DNA of 5,929 bases from positions 1-5,929 of the forward strand of contig JAAFIJ010000178.1 in assembly GCA_013298675.1 (NCBI GenBank), written 5' to 3'. Both the position numbers and the translations under genes were made by a program. The first letter of the stretch is position 1, and each line of letters begins with the position of its first letter. Below the pieces are notes generated by a model. The model saw nothing but the letters and a program-made list of their open reading frames with translations, ran no database searches and was not told where the DNA came from. This DNA comes from Rhodobacterales bacterium. Lineage in GTDB: Bacteria > Pseudomonadota > Alphaproteobacteria > Rhodobacterales > Rhodobacteraceae. Shown here piece by piece: positions 1-5,929 of the stretch.

Positions 1-1026
1 GCGGTCCACATGTTCGTGCAGACTGCACAGATCACCTGACAGAACATCCGGCAACATGGGCACAACGCGGTCAGGAAAATAACTGGAATTGCCGCGACGG
101 CGCGCCTCACGATCAAGGGCAGATCCGGGGCGCACGTAATAGGACACATCGGCGATCGCGACCCAGACGACAAACCCGCCAGGGTTGCCCTTTTCGGTAT
201 CGTGTTCCGCATAAACCGCATCATCTCTGTCGCGGGCATCAATCGGGTCGATGGTGACCAAAGGGATGTCGCGCAAATCCTCGCGACCCTTCAGGGGGGC
301 GGGCTTGGCGCTGTCAGCTTCGGCAATCACCGCATCGGGGAATTGGTCGGGGATGCCATGCTGATGGATGGCAATCAGGGATACCGCCTTGGCCCCGCTA
401 GGATCGCCCAAACGGGCAGTGATGCGCGCCTGCGGCAGGCCGATATTTCGGCGGTTGCCGATCGCTTCGGCTTCGACCAGCTCTCCATCTTTGGCACCCA
501 TCACGTGGTCAAGGGCGACGCGCCACTCTTTGTCTTGGCCCTTGTCGATGGGCATAATGCGCCCACCTTCTGACCCCGCACGAAAGACGCCCAGAACCTT
601 TAGCGCGTTGGTGCCAAGTTTGCGGATCAAGCGCCCGTGATAGGGGGCGTCGCCGTCCAGAACGGGGGTCAGTCGCGCCAGAATGCGCTCCCCAGCCGCC
701 AGGGCCGGATCGCCCTTTTCCGGGATCATCAAAATGCGCGCGGCGTCGTCGGACCCGTCTTCCAGCGGTCGCGCAAAGATATCGCCGCTGCTGTCAGGGC
801 CCAGAACCATCAACACCGAAACCGGCGGCAATGCGGCTTGCGTGCGGAACTTGCGCGCAGTCTTTTCGACCACACCTTCGCCTTCCATCTCTCGCAGCAT
901 CCGCTTGAGATCAATTTTTGCATCGCCCTTGATACCAAAGGCCTTGGCAATGTCGCGTTTCGCCGCGCTGCCGGGATTTTGTGCGATCCATTCCTGAATC
1001 TGCGTTTTTGTCGGAAGTGTTTTCAT
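1..1026 (-). CDS. rnr: Ribonuclease R, N-terminal 342 residues (C-terminus beyond left edge)
   Basis: RNase R is a cytoplasmic processive 3'-5' exoribonuclease that degrades structured RNA and takes part in mRNA decay and rRNA quality control. Residues 1-60 look like the N-terminal winged-helix segment of the family (KRDIAKAFGIKG near 23-34). Residues about 65-240 fit the two cold-shock/OB-type RNA-binding domains. The RNB catalytic domain begins near 245: DLRDIPLVTID (250-260) leads into PIDARDRDDAVY, giving the four metal-binding aspartates D260, D266, D268 and D269. VAIADVSYYVRPG (289-301), SSYFPDRVVPMLP (314-326) and LCSLHEHVDR (333-342) closely resemble E. coli RNase R. The family is usually 700-800 residues, so less than half is visible and the frame stays open to base 1. 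The ATG at 1026 is preceded on the minus strand by AGGG (1037-1034) with a 7-nt spacer, which supports this start. It is divergent from grxC. I could not resolve a convincing promoter for it in the spacer. Confidence 0.96.
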   Translation of the reverse strand, partial: MKTLPTKTQIQEWIAQNPGSAAKRDIAKAFGIKGDAKIDLKRMLREMEGEGVVEKTARKFRTQAALPPVSVLMVLGPDSSGDIFARPLEDGSDDAARILMIPEKGDPALAAGERILARLTPVLDGDAPYHGRLIRKLGTNALKVLGVFRAGSEGGRIMPIDKGQDKEWRVALDHVMGAKDGELVEAEAIGNRRNIGLPQARITARLGDPSGAKAVSLIAIHQHGIPDQFPDAVIAEADSAKPAPLKGREDLRDIPLVTIDPIDARDRDDAVYAEHDTEKGNPGGFVVWVAIADVSYYVRPGSALDREARRRGNSSYFPDRVVPMLPDVLSGDLCSLHEHVDR

Positions 1027-1053
1027 AACCCGGCCCTAGCACACCGCGCTTCA

Positions 1054-1081
1054 TTGATAAACAGCTACAAATCCCTATAAT
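1054..1081 (+). promoter_or_regulatory. Sigma70-type promoter for the grxC operon
   Basis: TTGATA (1054-1059) and a perfect TATAAT (1076-1081) are separated by 16 bp. This is the best promoter-like match in the non-coding DNA of the window and it sits correctly in the divergent rnr-grxC spacer. Transcription should begin near 1088, leaving a leader of under 20 nt before grxC. That the promoter is active is inferred from sequence. Confidence 0.7.
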
Positions 1082-1084
1082 CTG

Positions 1085-1096
1085 TCCAAGCTTTGA
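1085..1096. promoter_or_regulatory. Imperfect palindrome at the predicted transcription start (possible operator)
   Basis: TCCAAGCTTTGA pairs with itself at five of six positions per arm, centred between 1090 and 1091, just downstream of the -10 box. A second, looser dyad, ACAGCT (1061-1066) with AATCTGT (1079-1085), flanks the -10 box. Repressors such as MarR proteins bind dyads in such positions, and a marR gene lies in the same operon. A 10-of-12 match is expected by chance fairly often in a spacer this size, so this is only a candidate. Confidence 0.15.
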
Positions 1097-1098
1097 GG
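1095..1098 (+). promoter_or_regulatory. Ribosome binding site of grxC, deciding between two ATGs
   Basis: GAGG lies 4 nt before the ATG at 1103 and 7 nt before the adjacent in-frame ATG at 1106. The 7-nt spacing is the more usual one, so translation probably begins at 1106; the alternative adds a single methionine. Confidence 0.6.
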
Positions 1099-1105
1099 AT
1101 GGATG

Positions 1106-1360
1106 ATGAAACCTGTTGAGATTTATACAACCCAAACCTGCCCTTACTGCACTGCCGCCAAGGCACTGCTCAAGAAAAAGGGTGTGAGCTATAAGGAAAT
1201 CGATGTCGGCGCCAATCCGGGCCTGCGGGTTGCGATGACCGAACGTGCGGGCGGGCGCAGATCGGTGCCGCAGATTTTCATTGGCGGCAAACATGTCGGC
1301 GGTTGCGATGATTTGCACGCGTTAGAGGATGCGGGCAAACTATCGCCCATGTTGGCCTGA
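1106..1360 (+). CDS. grxC: Glutaredoxin 3 (GrxC-type dithiol glutaredoxin)
   Basis: A cytoplasmic thiol-disulfide oxidoreductase that uses glutathione to reduce protein disulfides and glutathione mixed disulfides. The 84-residue protein is full length for the family and is one thioredoxin-fold domain. The first strand VEIYTT leads to the dithiol active site CPYC at residues 12-15. The cis-proline loop SVPQIFI (53-59, cis-Pro 55) and the glutathione-contacting GGCDD turn (65-69) are intact. CPYC and the short length point to a classical dithiol GrxC rather than a monothiol CGFS glutaredoxin. It is the first gene after a strong-looking promoter, and its stop codon overlaps the next start by one base (TGATG), suggesting a shared mRNA and translational coupling. 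The start at 1106 is preferred over 1103 because of ribosome binding site spacing. Confidence 0.95.
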   Translation: MKPVEIYTTQTCPYCTAAKALLKKKGVSYKEIDVGANPGLRVAMTERAGGRRSVPQIFIGGKHVGGCDDLHALEDAGKLSPMLA

Positions 1361-2190
1361 TGCGCACGGCGCTGATCCAACTGAATGTGACCGATGATCC
1401 GGTGGCCAATTTGCCGGTGACGCTTGGTCATGTCCGCAGCGCCGTCAAAGGTGGCGCTGGGTTTGTGATTACGCCCGAATGCACCAACGCGCTGTCGTCG
1501 AACCGCGAGCATCAAGGCCGCGTGTTACACCATGAGGCGGATTGCCCAACGCTCGCCGCCCTGCGTGATGAGGCGGCAAAGGCTGGCATCTGGTTGATGA
1601 TCGGCTCGCTTGGGGTTTTGACCAACGATCCGGATGGGCGCTTTGCCAACCGGTCATTCCTGGTCAACCCCACGGGTGAGATCTCCGCGCGTTATGACAA
1701 GATCCACATGTTTGACGTGAATGTCTCTGAGACAGAGGTTTACCGCGAAAGTGCGGGCTACCGTCCCGGTACCCAAGCGGTTGTGGCCGAAACCCCTTTT
1801 GCCAAGATCGGGATGACGGTTTGCTATGATCTGCGCTTTGCGCATCTTTATCGCAGACTTGCCCAAGGTGGCGCAGAGATCATCACGGCTCCAGCTGCAT
1901 TCAACCACATCACCGGCCCCGCGCATTGGGAAACCTTGCTGCGCGCGCGGGCCATCGAAACTGGGTGCTTTATCCTTGCTCCTGCCCAAACCGGGTTCCA
2001 CCCCGAGATCATGGGCAAGGGTCGGCGGACGCACGGCCACTCGCTCGCCGTCGCCCCGTGGGGAGAGGTGCTAGAGGATGCTGGCCGTTTGCCCGGCGTC
2101 ACCTTTGTGGACATTGATATCACCGAGGTGCAGCGCGCCCGCGCGCGCGTCCCGTCCATCAATCACGATCGGGGCTTTGACGGCCCATGA
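1360..2190 (+). CDS. Carbon-nitrogen hydrolase, Nit1-like (probable deaminated glutathione amidase)
   Basis: A nitrilase-superfamily amidase of 276 residues, the normal length for the Nit1/Nit2 branch. The catalytic triad is visible: Glu40 in TPEC, Lys114 in YDKIHMFD and Cys155 in VCYDLRF. Downstream, ITGPAHWE (184-191), LLRARAIET (193-201), Cys203 and the later AQ (209-210), then GHSLAVAPWGEVL, resemble Nit1 more than Nit2, which has QRARAVDN at the equivalent place. Nit1 enzymes hydrolyse deaminated glutathione, a by-product of transaminases acting on glutathione, to 2-oxoglutarate and Cys-Gly. The coupling to a glutaredoxin gene supports a glutathione-linked role. The ATG at 1360 overlaps the grxC stop and has no clear Shine-Dalgarno sequence of its own, so it probably depends on ribosomes finishing grxC. 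Family and active site are secure; the exact substrate is inferred, and omega-amidase activity is the main alternative. Confidence 0.9.
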   Translation: MRTALIQLNVTDDPVANLPVTLGHVRSAVKGGAGFVITPECTNALSSNREHQGRVLHHEADCPTLAALRDEAAKAGIWLMIGSLGVLTNDPDGRFANRSFLVNPTGEISARYDKIHMFDVNVSETEVYRESAGYRPGTQAVVAETPFAKIGMTVCYDLRFAHLYRRLAQGGAEIITAPAAFNHITGPAHWETLLRARAIETGCFILAPAQTGFHPEIMGKGRRTHGHSLAVAPWGEVLEDAGRLPGVTFVDIDITEVQRARARVPSINHDRGFDGP

Positions 2191-2630
2191 CAGAGCGCAC
2201 CGATGATCTGGCAATCTCGCTGTTCGGAGAGTTGTTTATGGCCGATCAAATGGCCCGCAACCGTATTTCCAAAGCTTTGCCCAAGGGGATGGAGTTGTCG
2301 CATTTTTCCGTCCTGAACCATCTGGCGGGATTGAACGACGAACGCACACCCGCGCAACTGGCCAAGGCGTTTCACGTGACCCGTGGGGCGATGACCAATA
2401 CGTTGACCAAGCTTGTCTGGGCAGGGCACATTCACATTCGCCCCGACTGGGACGACGCCCGTCAAAAGTTCGTCGCAATTTCGCCGTCAGGCAGATCGGC
2501 GCGAGATGCGGCTGTGGCCTCCGTGGCACCGCTGATCGCCGATGTCGTCAAGGCGCTGGGTGCCGACAAGGTTCGCTCTGTACTGCCTGTATTGCGTGAA
2601 ATTCGTACTCATATGGAAGGCGAAGTGTAG
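2187..2630 (+). CDS. MarR-family winged-helix transcriptional regulator
   Basis: A 147-residue protein, typical of MarR regulators, which act as dimers on palindromic operators and often respond to phenolic or oxidising compounds. The N-terminal helices (about 8-32) and C-terminal helices (about 103-145) would form the dimer interface. The DNA-binding part runs from RTPAQLAKAFHVTRGAMTNT (53-72), with the recognition helix near 65-77, to the wing around PDWDDARQKFVAISPSG (86-102), which carries the usual Asp-x-Arg (D90, R92). There is no cysteine anywhere in the protein, so thiol-based sensing as in OhrR is unlikely. The start overlaps the preceding stop (ATGA), making it the third coupled gene of the grxC operon and suggesting control of that operon, of itself or of yihY. 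Ligand and targets cannot be read from sequence. Confidence 0.9.
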   Translation: MTERTDDLAISLFGELFMADQMARNRISKALPKGMELSHFSVLNHLAGLNDERTPAQLAKAFHVTRGAMTNTLTKLVWAGHIHIRPDWDDARQKFVAISPSGRSARDAAVASVAPLIADVVKALGADKVRSVLPVLREIRTHMEGEV

Positions 2631-2641
2631 CGGCTTGCGCT

Positions 2642-2665
2642 GGAACAGAAATGAACCCATCGTGA
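2642..2665 (+). other. Four-codon reading frame (MNPS) with SD-like GGAA ahead of yihY
   Basis: GGAA (2642-2645) sits 5 nt before an ATG at 2651 that opens the frame Met-Asn-Pro-Ser and ends at a TGA at 2663-2665, four bases before the yihY ATG. yihY itself has no purine-rich ribosome binding site close to its start. Ribosomes ending here could restart on yihY. This is speculative; so short a frame can easily arise by chance. Confidence 0.2.
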
Positions 2666-2669
2666 CGCC

Positions 2670-3509
2670 ATGCAATTGATCCCGATCCCACCCCGTATTC
2701 GTGCTGCCATCTGGCGCTTTTACGGGCGGACCGAACAGGCAGAGCTGGACCTGATCGCGGCAGGCGTGGCGTTTTACGGGTTTCTGGCGATTTTTCCTGC
2801 CGCCGCTGCCATTATTGCCATCTGGGGATTTGTCTCGAACCCTGATGTCATTCGATCAGAACTGTTGGTGATGCAGGATTTTCTGCCCCCCGCATCCTAT
2901 GAATTGATCTCGGGTCAGGTCGAACAGCTTTTGGCCCTGAACACATCAAAACTTGGGTGGACGACGCTTATTTCGACCCTGTTTGCGCTTTGGTCGGCTA
3001 GGGCAGGGGCCGCGGCGCTGATCCGCGGATTGAACGCCATTCACGCCTTGCCAAATCGCAGCGGCCATTGGCATCAATTGCGCGCCATGTCCTTGACCTT
3101 GTCGATGATCGCGCTGGCGCTGGCGTCGATGACCATGGGCGTTATCTTGCCGTTGATGATTTCCCATATCCCAGAACGGTTTTTCACGGTGCCAATGCTG
3201 CAAAACACCAACGCGCTGCTGTCGTTTGCGATGCTGATTGTGGCCATTGGCATCGCCTACCGGTTTGGCCCAAACTACCGTGGCGCGCGACCACCGTTCT
3301 TTTCTTGGGGCCTGCTTGTGGCTGTGCTGCTATGGATGGCCGCCGCGCAAGGGTTCTTGCTTTATCTGGCGAATTTTCCGTCTTACAATCGGGTTTATGG
3401 GTCTATCGGCGCCGTAGCCGCGCTGTTGATGTGGCTTTACGTCAGCGCCTATGCTGTCTTGCTGGGCGCTGCGGTTGATGCCGAACTGCGACGCCAGCCC
3501 ATTCAGTAG
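2670..3509 (+). CDS. yihY: YihY/BrkB-family inner-membrane protein
   Basis: A 279-residue polytopic inner-membrane protein of the YihY/virulence factor BrkB family, once misnamed RNase BN. The biochemical function is not established. Six hydrophobic segments are visible at about 29-55, 96-118, 139-165, 181-199, 210-234 and 243-269. Family hallmarks are present: AAGVAFYGFLAIFP (30-43) in the first segment, SARAGAAALIRGLN (109-122) after the second, FGPNYR (199-204), and the C-terminal VYGSIGAVAALLMWLYVSA (242-260) ending in the acidic DAEL (270-273). The ATG at 2670 is the only reasonable start: an in-frame TGA lies at 2652-2654 and no start codon falls between. No ribosome binding site is evident. 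It follows marR by 39 bp without a clear promoter, so read-through from the grxC operon is likely. Its last 7 bp overlap the convergent tamB gene. Confidence 0.9.
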   Translation: MQLIPIPPRIRAAIWRFYGRTEQAELDLIAAGVAFYGFLAIFPAAAAIIAIWGFVSNPDVIRSELLVMQDFLPPASYELISGQVEQLLALNTSKLGWTTLISTLFALWSARAGAAALIRGLNAIHALPNRSGHWHQLRAMSLTLSMIALALASMTMGVILPLMISHIPERFFTVPMLQNTNALLSFAMLIVAIGIAYRFGPNYRGARPPFFSWGLLVAVLLWMAAAQGFLLYLANFPSYNRVYGSIGAVAALLMWLYVSAYAVLLGAAVDAELRRQPIQ

Positions 3510-5929
3510 TCCTTTTCCAAGAACACCCCAACACCCGACTCTCCATCAGAGCCCGTACGGGCGCGCAGCTTGATATCGTTGGAAATATCGAGGTTCAGGT
3601 TGATCTGGCTTTTGCCCACCTGATCGACCGTCACCTCGCTATACACCTTTTCCGTCAGATACTTGCCAGCGGTAAGTGAGGCCGTCCCGTCAGCATCTGT
3701 TTTCACATCCAGATTGTCCAAACCAAACCCACGGCGCAATCGCCCGACAATGCCTTCGCCACCCCGACCCGCCAGCGTTGCCACCGCATTAGCCATCTGA
3801 AGCGCCTGAAGCGGTGATAGCGTTTGCAGGTTTTGGCCAAATAGCAACTGCGCCAGAACCTCTTCTTCCGGCAACTCTGGCGATGAGGTAAAGGCGACAA
3901 CCGGGTTGGTCGCGGGGCCTTCGATCACGATGCCGACCACGGCTGTATCGGTTTGGGTATCGGCGACGATACGGACAAAGGGAACCAACTCTCCTTGCAT
4001 TTGCAAAACAGCTTCGGTCAGGTCAAGCCGCTTGCCCAACAGGTTCAACCGCCCTCGGAACAGGGTGAACGATCCCGACGGCGACACGTTGGTCGTCGTC
4101 CCCAATAGCCGCAACTCGCCGCCAAGTTCGGCGTCAAGCCCGCGTCCGCGGATGAACAATCGTTTTGGTGCCGAAACGACAATATCAAGCCCATAGCCTT
4201 GGCCCCGTCCGCTGTTGGACGCAGCCCCTTCGCTGTTCTGCTGATCGGCGCGTGCCCGCGTCTCGCGCACGGGGGAAGGCTCATTTTTGTGCTTCAAGCC
4301 GGGCAGGCCACCGTCGCTGCCAAACCCTGTGGACGGCACCCGCAATTCAGTATCGCTCAGCGCAATCCGACCAGCGATTTGCGCGCCGCCGGTGATCGGC
4401 CCGCGCAGGGACAACTCTCCCGTCAGGGTCGACTGATAAAGATTGGGGTCGCGCAAAGTAACGCTCTTTATTTTTATCCCGATGTCCGAAAAATAGGGCG
4501 CGCTCAAGCCAACTGTGCCGCCCGCCTCTATTGCGCCGCCCGATGTGACGTTTGATGTCAGACGCACATCCGCCAGACTGCCGCGCAAAGTGGCAGTGCC
4601 TGCAATGTCTTTCAAGGCAAAGCCAAGGTTCGGATCGGCCAATCGGCCGCCAGAAATGCGCGCGTTGCCGGTCAAGTTTTTCAACGCAATTGGGCCGACC
4701 AAGCGCAGATCAAACGCGGTCGCGCCAGACAGGCTGCGCGGCGAGATGAATGCATTGGCAAGTGCCGCTTGGGCGCGCCCGTTCAGGGTCAAATTCGCCT
4801 GACCAGTTTCCAGCGAAATCACACCCTTTGCGGCAGCATCAATCCCGCCCGGACCGGCCGCGTTCACGTCAAGAGCCAAGCTGTCTGCTTGCCTGATCGC
4901 ACGCCCCGAAACTGTCAGACTGCCGGGAAACTCTGGCAACAGAACCGCAAGGTTCGCCAAGCGCGCCTTTAGGTCAAAGCTTTGACCCGCCGCGCTTGGC
5001 GAGCCCAACGCTGTGGCCTGAACCTGTGGGTTATCAATGCGCGCGGACCGCATCACGACTGCGCCGTCCTGAAGATCAAAGATCAGATCAAGCACGCTGT
5101 TGCCGCGCAACAAAGTGTCAGCCACTTTTTGACCCACAGCGAGGCTTGTCGCCTGCGCTTTGACGGTCATTTCGCCCGTTGAAAGCGTGCCTGACAGCCG
5201 TGCAGAGCCTTTTGCAGACCCTTTGTAGCCCGCCCCGAGGACCGAAAGATCGGTGGCGTCAAAGGTCGCGTCGACCTCGCTGCCGTCAGTGGCGATGCGC
5301 CCCTTTGCATCCGCGGAAAACGCCGTTCCCCGCAGGCTGAACGACCGCAATTCTGTGCCCGCTGTCGTCCGTGCCACAGAGGTCACAAGGGTTGTCTCTC
5401 CCTTTAGTGCGCGGTCAATCTGGTCCACACCCAGACCCAGATCGCGGCTCGACACGTTCGCCACAACATCAAACGCCCCGGTCAGGGCCGCAACCTTGCC
5501 CGTCGTGGTGATCGTGGCCGCCCCCGACAAGGGCCTGCCGGCAAGACCGCTTAGCCGCGCAAGATCATCAAACGTCGCCGTGATATCGCCAGAGGCTTGA
5601 AGCGCTGTATCAAGACCCTCAACCGCGCCCTGTCCTATCAGTTGAAAATCAGCGCCCTGCAACGCCAGATTGGAAATCGACAAGCCTTGATCGCCCTGAC
5701 GCCAGTTCAGATCGAACGCGCCTTTGATCTGGTCACCCAACGCTTGTGCAAGGGCGGGGTCTGTCGGCGCAAGGCCCGTGGCATCAACGCCAACCGAGGC
5801 GTCAAAGCTGTTGTCGCGCCCAATGCGACCCGTCCCACGAAGCGCCAATGTTTTCGCGCGGAAATCGGCGCGGTCAAAGTCGGTGATCTGAAAATCGGCG
5901 GTCCACCCGGCATTTTCGCGACCGTCATA
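3503..5929 (-). CDS. tamB: TamB-type translocation/assembly module protein, C-terminal 808 residues (N-terminus beyond right edge)
   Basis: TamB is a large inner-membrane-anchored protein whose beta-rich body spans the periplasm. It works with the outer-membrane protein TamA in outer-membrane protein assembly, and AsmA-like relatives move phospholipids to the outer membrane. The visible part is a long series of short alternating beta strands rich in Gly, Ala, Asp and Thr with no cysteine, as expected for the family's lipid-binding groove. The TamB/DUF490 C-terminal domain is clear: SVTLRDPNLYQSTLTGELSL and LRVPSTGFG before a linker, then FTLFRGRLNLLGKRLDL, EVLAQLLFGQNLQTLSPLQA, RLRRGFGLDNLDV, AGKYLTEKVYSEV, and the terminal GVFLEKDY. 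A polar linker at visible residues 538-580 interrupts the domain. The frame is open to the last base, so the TTG at 5848 and other internal codons are not the true start. Full-length proteins often exceed 1,100 residues, so the signal anchor and perhaps a third of the protein are missing. tamA often lies next to tamB and may be beyond the edge. Confidence 0.93.
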   Translation of the reverse strand, partial: YDGRENAGWTADFQITDFDRADFRAKTLALRGTGRIGRDNSFDASVGVDATGLAPTDPALAQALGDQIKGAFDLNWRQGDQGLSISNLALQGADFQLIGQGAVEGLDTALQASGDITATFDDLARLSGLAGRPLSGAATITTTGKVAALTGAFDVVANVSSRDLGLGVDQIDRALKGETTLVTSVARTTAGTELRSFSLRGTAFSADAKGRIATDGSEVDATFDATDLSVLGAGYKGSAKGSARLSGTLSTGEMTVKAQATSLAVGQKVADTLLRGNSVLDLIFDLQDGAVVMRSARIDNPQVQATALGSPSAAGQSFDLKARLANLAVLLPEFPGSLTVSGRAIRQADSLALDVNAAGPGGIDAAAKGVISLETGQANLTLNGRAQAALANAFISPRSLSGATAFDLRLVGPIALKNLTGNARISGGRLADPNLGFALKDIAGTATLRGSLADVRLTSNVTSGGAIEAGGTVGLSAPYFSDIGIKIKSVTLRDPNLYQSTLTGELSLRGPITGGAQIAGRIALSDTELRVPSTGFGSDGGLPGLKHKNEPSPVRETRARADQQNSEGAASNSGRGQGYGLDIVVSAPKRLFIRGRGLDAELGGELRLLGTTTNVSPSGSFTLFRGRLNLLGKRLDLTEAVLQMQGELVPFVRIVADTQTDTAVVGIVIEGPATNPVVAFTSSPELPEEEVLAQLLFGQNLQTLSPLQALQMANAVATLAGRGGEGIVGRLRRGFGLDNLDVKTDADGTASLTAGKYLTEKVYSEVTVDQVGKSQINLNLDISNDIKLRARTGSDGESGVGVFLEKDY

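Noticed and set aside
202..1080. Plus-strand open frames across the rnr region
   Set aside because: All are opposite the RNase R frame, which has unmistakable catalytic motifs; these are shadows of GC-rich codon bias.
1027..1102. A minus-strand promoter for rnr in the divergent spacer
   Set aside because: TTGGAC and ATTATA-like pieces exist on the minus strand, but no pair has acceptable -35/-10 spacing. A promoter must exist or lie within grxC, but I cannot place it.
911..1318. A 135-codon minus-strand frame antisense to grxC and running through the promoter into rnr
   Set aside because: It lies opposite a confidently identified glutaredoxin and overlaps the real rnr start. Its translation shows no domain and has a composition typical of antisense frames in GC-rich DNA.
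1333..1348. GGGC-loop-GCCC mini-hairpin before the nit start, with a similar one at 2172-2186 before the marR start
   Set aside because: Both stems are only 4 bp within coding DNA. Two such matches are expected by chance at this GC content, so I do not claim a shared translational control element.
2132..2150. Alternating GC tract with possible Z-DNA character
   Set aside because: It is short, interrupted by CCC, and explained by the Arg-Ala-Arg-Ala-Arg codons at the end of the amidase gene.
3551..3562. Perfect 12-bp palindrome GCCCGTACGGGC near the 3' end of tamB, considered as a terminator or binding site
   Set aside because: It lies in conserved coding sequence (Arg-Thr-Gly), has no loop or T-run for a terminator, and is not repeated elsewhere in the window.
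3906..5600. Several plus-strand frames of 65-118 codons opposite tamB
   Set aside because: They are antisense to a continuous TamB frame, have no recognisable domain and no consistent ribosome binding sites.

Overview
This window looks like ordinary chromosomal DNA from an alphaproteobacterium, most likely Rhodobacterales (roseobacter type). The judgement rests on GC-rich codon use (roughly 60% by eye), dense packing, and the character of the proteins, notably the alphaproteobacterial style of the TamB C-terminus and a glutaredoxin gene fused end-to-start to a Nit1-like amidase gene. I cannot name a genus from sequence alone. I see no tRNA, rRNA, insertion sequence, CRISPR array, phage or plasmid signature, and no base-composition island.

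Layout from left to right. Positions 1-1026 (minus strand) hold the N-terminal 342 residues of ribonuclease R; the rest lies beyond the left edge. A 79-bp divergent spacer (1027-1105) carries a strong-looking sigma70-type promoter pointing right. It drives a compact plus-strand operon: glutaredoxin 3 (grxC, 1106-1360), a Nit1-type carbon-nitrogen hydrolase probably acting as deaminated-glutathione amidase (1360-2190), a MarR-family regulator (2187-2630) and, after a 39-bp gap, a YihY/BrkB-family inner-membrane protein (2670-3509). The first three genes overlap by 1 and 4 bp and are very probably translationally coupled. Convergent to them, and overlapping the end of yihY by 7 bp, is the C-terminal 808 residues of a TamB-type envelope protein (3503-5929, minus strand); its N-terminus lies beyond the right edge.

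How the genes fit together. GrxC uses glutathione to reduce disulfides. Nit1-type amidases destroy deaminated glutathione, a damaged form made by side reactions of transaminases. Together they make a small glutathione use-and-repair pair, and the coupled MarR protein is a candidate regulator of that operon. YihY and TamB are both envelope proteins, but they are transcribed towards each other. RNase R belongs to RNA turnover and is functionally unrelated.

The window is about 98% coding and I did not find a novel system. The points most worth a second look are the coupled grxC-nit-marR arrangement, the promoter with weak dyads around the start site, the absent ribosome binding site of yihY with a 4-codon reading frame just ahead of it, and the terminator-less convergent overlap of yihY and tamB.
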